A DNA stretch of 8,939 nucleotides, taken from JAWVZU01 sp033722075. GTDB lineage: Bacteria; Pseudomonadota; Gammaproteobacteria; Xanthomonadales; SZUA-38. The notes beneath the pieces are model-generated. The model was not told the origin of the DNA, ran no database searches, and worked only from the letters and a program-made list of their open reading frames with translations. Below, one piece after another: positions 6,959 through 8,939 of this stretch (positions are counted from its first letter, which is position 1; each line of letters starts with the position of its first letter). The stretch spans positions 1 through 8,939 of the forward strand of contig JAWVZU010000165.1 in the NCBI GenBank assembly GCA_033722075.1. The letters run 5' to 3'. Position numbers and translations under genes: made by a program.

Positions 6959-7294
6959 TTATTTGAGGGACTTCAGCGTGCCCTTGGGCAGCGTCTTGGC
7001 AACGGCGAATTTCTGCACCTTCAGCTGCACGCCATCGTTGACCTCCAGGACGACCAGAGACTCTCCGACCTCCAGGATCTTGCCGAAGATCCCGCCGTTG
7101 GTGATGATCTCATCGCCCTTGTTGAGAGCTTCGACCATCTGGCGGTGCTCCTTCTGCTTCTTCATCTGGGGTCGAATCATGAAGAAGTACAGGACCGCAA
7201 AAAGCACCAGGATAAATATCAGGTTCGCCATGCCGGCGTCCGGTGGCGCGCCCCCGCCGGTCTGGGCATGTGCATTCGAAATCAGCCAATCCAC
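6959..7294 (-). CDS. yajC: SecDF-associated preprotein translocase subunit YajC
   Basis: This is a 111-residue single-pass membrane protein (E. coli YajC is 110) that associates with SecD and SecF. The N-terminal stretch MDWLISNAHAQ precedes a Gly/Pro-rich link. The membrane segment is about 22-40 (from ANLIFIL to YFFMI). It ends in RPQMKKQKEH (41-50), the typical positively charged cytoplasmic edge, and is followed by NKGDEIITNGGIFGKI (58-73), the hallmark of the family, and LPKGTLKSLK at the end. The start is a GTG at 7292-7294. It was preferred because it gives normal family length, begins just before the expected N-terminal region, and has GAGAGG (7300-7305) five bases upstream. The frame stays open upstream into tgt, but that extension is hydrophilic, Arg/Ser-rich and unlike any YajC. 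Next comes secD, 21 bases downstream. Confidence 0.96.
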   Translation of the reverse strand: MDWLISNAHAQTGGGAPPDAGMANLIFILVLFAVLYFFMIRPQMKKQKEHRQMVEALNKGDEIITNGGIFGKILEVGESLVVLEVNDGVQLKVQKFAVAKTLPKGTLKSLK

Positions 7295-7299
7295 GCTCG

Positions 7300-7305
7300 C
7301 CTCTC
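7300..7305 (-). promoter_or_regulatory. yajC ribosome-binding site deciding the GTG start
   Basis: GAGAGG on the - strand, five bases before the GTG at 7292-7294. It supports that codon over any upstream ATG in the same frame, the farthest of which lies inside tgt. Confidence 0.65.
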
Positions 7306-7342
7306 TCGTCAAATCTGGGTTCGAGTCTCGCCAAAGCTTGGG

Positions 7343-7370
7343 TTGCGCCCGGAGACTTTCAATGGCGCAA
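7343..7370. repeat. Inverted repeat in the yajC leader
   Basis: TTGCGCC (7343-7349) and GGCGCAA (7364-7370) are perfect 7-base complements separated by 14 bases. The repeat lies between the candidate promoter (7379-7387) and the yajC start, so it would be in the 5' untranslated region of the yajC-secD-secF message. It could be a hairpin or an operator; no matching regulator is known to me. Confidence 0.4.
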
Positions 7371-7378
7371 AGCCGGTC

Positions 7379-7387
7379 ATTATCACA
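7379..7387 (-). promoter_or_regulatory. Candidate extended -10 promoter for yajC-secD-secF
   Basis: On the - strand TGTGATAAT matches an extended -10 (TG-n-TATAAT) with one mismatch in the hexamer (GATAAT, 7379-7384). It lies 25 bases after the tgt stop and 84 bases before the yajC start. No good TTGACA-like -35 lies 16-18 bases upstream, which extended -10 promoters can tolerate. In related bacteria yajC can also be transcribed with queA-tgt, so this may be a secondary internal promoter. Confidence 0.4.
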
Positions 7388-7409
7388 GAAAACCGTGTTC
7401 GATGCGCGA

Positions 7410-8519
7410 TCAGATGCTCTCGGAGTCCTCCCGCGCAGCGTAGAACTCGCGCCTGAACGCGGCGAAGCCCCCCGCCTCGATGGCCCCACGCATGGCGGCC
7501 ATGAGGTTCAGGTAGTAATGCAGGTTGTGGATCGTTGCCAAGCGGGACGCGAGGATCTCATTGCACCGGTCCAGGTGGCGCAGATAGGCCCGGCTATAGT
7601 TGCGGCACGTATAGCAGACGCAATCCGGGTCCACCGGCTCGGTGGCCTTGGCGTGCACCGCATTACGGATCTTGACCACGCCCCGCCCGGTGAACAGGTA
7701 TCCGTTGCGCGCGTTGCGGGTCGGAAGCACGCAGTCGAACATGTCCACCCCCCGGGCGACCGCCTCGACCATGTCTTCCGGCTTGCCTACGCCCATCAGG
7801 TAGCGAGGCTGATCGGGCGGCAAATGGGGTATGGTCGCCTCCAGGGTCCGTTCCCGCTCCTCCGCAGGTTCGCCCACGGCCAGGCCACCGATCGCATAGC
7901 CATCGAAGCCGATGTCCCGGAGCCCCTCGGCCGACTCGACCCGCAGGTCCGGATGGATGCCGCCCTGGACGATTCCGAACAAGGCGTTGGGATTGTCGCC
8001 GAAGGCATCCCTGCAGCGCCGGGCCCAGCGCAGGGAAAGGCGCATCGACTCTGCGGCGACCTCACGTTCGGCCGGATAAGGCGTGCACTCGTCGAAGATC
8101 ATGACGATATCCGAACCCAGCGCGCGCTGAACCTGCATCGACTCCTCGGGGCCGAGGAACACGCGGGACCCGTCAACCGGCGATGCGAACTCGACGCCGC
8201 GTTCGGTGATCTTGCGCCGCTCCGCCAGGCTCCACACCTGAAAACCGCCCGAGTCGGTCAGGATCGGGCCCGGCCAGTTCATGAAATCATGCAGATCTCC
8301 GTGGGCCTCGATGATTTCGGTGCCCGGACGCAGCATCAGGTGAAAGGTATTCCCGAGGATGATCGTCGCCCCAACGGACTGCAACTCTTCCGGCGTCATG
8401 GCCTTGACCGTTCCGTAGGTCCCGACCGGCATGAACACAGGGGTCTCCACAGTCCCGCGCTCGAACTCGAGCCGCCCACGCCGGGCTGCACCATCGTTGG
8501 CGAGCAGCTCGAATTTCAT
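7410..8519 (-). CDS. tgt: Queuine/preQ1 tRNA-guanine transglycosylase Tgt
   Basis: This is a 369-residue enzyme (E. coli Tgt is 375) that exchanges G34 of tRNAs for Asp, Asn, His and Tyr with the precursor base preQ1, on the way to queuosine. It is a cytoplasmic TIM-barrel enzyme. The conserved TPVFMPVGTYGTVKA is at 26-40. LTDSGGFQVWSL (87-98) holds Asp89, and GIVQGG (182-187) is the substrate-binding block. GVDMFDCVLPTRNARNG (257-273) holds the nucleophile Asp262 (E. coli Asp264) and the tRNA-binding loop. The zinc site is Cys300, Cys302, Cys305 and His331, all present. The ATG at 8519 overlaps the queA stop by four bases (ATGA), so the pair is co-transcribed with coupled translation. The TGA at 7410-7412 is followed by a 115-base gap before yajC. 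Position 96 is Trp where the E. coli-type motif has Phe, a conservative change. Confidence 0.98.
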   Translation of the reverse strand: MKFELLANDGAARRGRLEFERGTVETPVFMPVGTYGTVKAMTPEELQSVGATIILGNTFHLMLRPGTEIIEAHGDLHDFMNWPGPILTDSGGFQVWSLAERRKITERGVEFASPVDGSRVFLGPEESMQVQRALGSDIVMIFDECTPYPAEREVAAESMRLSLRWARRCRDAFGDNPNALFGIVQGGIHPDLRVESAEGLRDIGFDGYAIGGLAVGEPAEERERTLEATIPHLPPDQPRYLMGVGKPEDMVEAVARGVDMFDCVLPTRNARNGYLFTGRGVVKIRNAVHAKATEPVDPDCVCYTCRNYSRAYLRHLDRCNEILASRLATIHNLHYYLNLMAAMRGAIEAGGFAAFRREFYAAREDSESI

Positions 8520-8939
8520 GGTTCGAGGTCGGCGATCAGCATCGCGTCACCGTAGCTGAAAAAACGATAGCGTTCCTCCACCGCGTGGCGATAGGCGCGC
8601 AGGGTCGCTTCCATCCCGGCAAAAGCGCACACCAGCATCAACAGTGTTGATTCGGGAAGGTGGAAATTGGTGATCAGCCCATCGACAGCTCCGACGGACT
8701 GCCCCGGGTAGATGAAGATATCGGTTTCGCCCTCGCCGGGGCTGATCCTTCCTTCGCCCTCTCGCCAGGCCGATTCCAGTGCCCGAACCACGGTCGTGCC
8801 CACGGCCACGACCCGCCCGCCGGCGTGCCGCGTCTGCTCATGCAGCCTCGCCAACTCGGCATCGATACGGAAACGTTCTCGATGCATCCGGTGTTCGTCG
8901 ACGGACTCCACCCGCATCGGCTGAAAAGTCCCCGCCCCC
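8516..8939 (-). CDS. queA: S-adenosylmethionine:tRNA ribosyltransferase-isomerase QueA, C-terminal part (5' end beyond window)
   Basis: The frame runs from the right edge of the window to a TGA at 8516-8518 and gives about 141 residues. It reads GAGTFQPMRVESVDEHRMH at the edge, which is the internal QueA block G-AGTFQP-R---EDH-MH. VAVGTTVVRALE, IFIYPG, LITNFHLPESTLLMLV and the terminal VEERYRFFSYGDAML follow, all hallmark QueA motifs. QueA transfers and isomerises the ribosyl group of SAM onto preQ1-modified tRNA, giving epoxyqueuosine, the step after Tgt. The Met codon at 8915-8917 is internal and not the start, because the conserved AGTFQP block precedes it in frame. The stop overlaps the tgt ATG by four bases. 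The N-terminal part and promoter are outside the window. Confidence 0.97.
   Translation of the reverse strand, partial: GAGTFQPMRVESVDEHRMHRERFRIDAELARLHEQTRHAGGRVVAVGTTVVRALESAWREGEGRISPGEGETDIFIYPGQSVGAVDGLITNFHLPESTLLMLVCAFAGMEATLRAYRHAVEERYRFFSYGDAMLIADLEP

Noticed and set aside
7318..7328. GGTTCGAGTCT, a tRNA T-loop (B-box) look-alike on the + strand
   Set aside because: The flanking bases do not form a T-stem, and there is no acceptor, D-arm or anticodon arm at the right spacing.
5777..7456. Long + strand open frame opposite secD, yajC and the gap to tgt
   Set aside because: It crosses three real gene regions on the other strand and has no motif; it follows from codon bias in secD/yajC.
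7295..7489. N-terminal extension of yajC to an ATG inside tgt
   Set aside because: The extra 65 residues are Arg/Ser-rich and unlike YajC. The GTG at 7292-7294 has a good GAGAGG site and gives the usual length.
6963..8555. Long + strand open frame opposite yajC and tgt
   Set aside because: Antisense to yajC and to tgt, whose catalytic and zinc residues are intact; no protein family features.
8915..8917. Met codon as the start of queA
   Set aside because: The conserved QueA AGTFQP block lies in frame upstream of it, so the gene simply runs off the window edge.

Overview
The window is a GC-rich, densely coded stretch of chromosome from what is most likely a gammaproteobacterium. The CmoA/CmoB pair and the gene order queA-tgt-yajC-secD-secF are both typical of that class, and CmoB, Tgt, SecD and SecF all align closely in motif and length with their E. 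coli counterparts as I remember them. High GC and divergence from enteric sequences suggest a Chromatiales/Ectothiorhodospiraceae-like lineage, but that placement is only an impression. I see no insertion sequence, phage gene, CRISPR array, tRNA or rRNA gene.

Layout. On the + strand, the window opens in the last 50 codons of cmoA (1-153), which overlaps cmoB (150-1118) by four bases. All other genes are on the - strand. Read in their direction of transcription they are: the 3' part of queA (8939-8516, cut by the window edge), tgt (8519-7410, four-base overlap with queA), yajC (7294-6959, GTG start), secD (6937-5090), secF (4967-4032), and a 947-residue membrane protein with a spermidine-synthase-like domain (3962-1119). 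The last gene ends exactly where cmoB ends: the two convergent stop codons abut with no base between them.

How they work together. QueA and Tgt make and insert the queuosine precursor at G34 of GUN-anticodon tRNAs. CmoA and CmoB make 5-oxyacetyluridine (cmo5U) at U34. Both flanks of the window therefore carry wobble-base modification genes. The centre carries YajC, SecD and SecF, the accessory membrane complex that helps SecYEG export proteins. The large gene between secF and cmoB is the least understood part. It has about 13 predicted membrane segments in two related halves, a Rossmann-type spermidine-synthase-like domain with altered active-site motifs, and a TPR-like tail.

Non-coding DNA is scarce. 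The 122-base secD-secF gap is packed with three tandem inverted repeats. The 115-base gap upstream of yajC has a plausible extended -10 promoter and another inverted repeat. The 69-base gap after secF shows nothing clear beyond a weak ribosome-binding site. Overall this is a largely ordinary housekeeping region. I did not find a convincing new system. The best leads are the architecture of the 947-residue protein and the structured secD-secF spacer.
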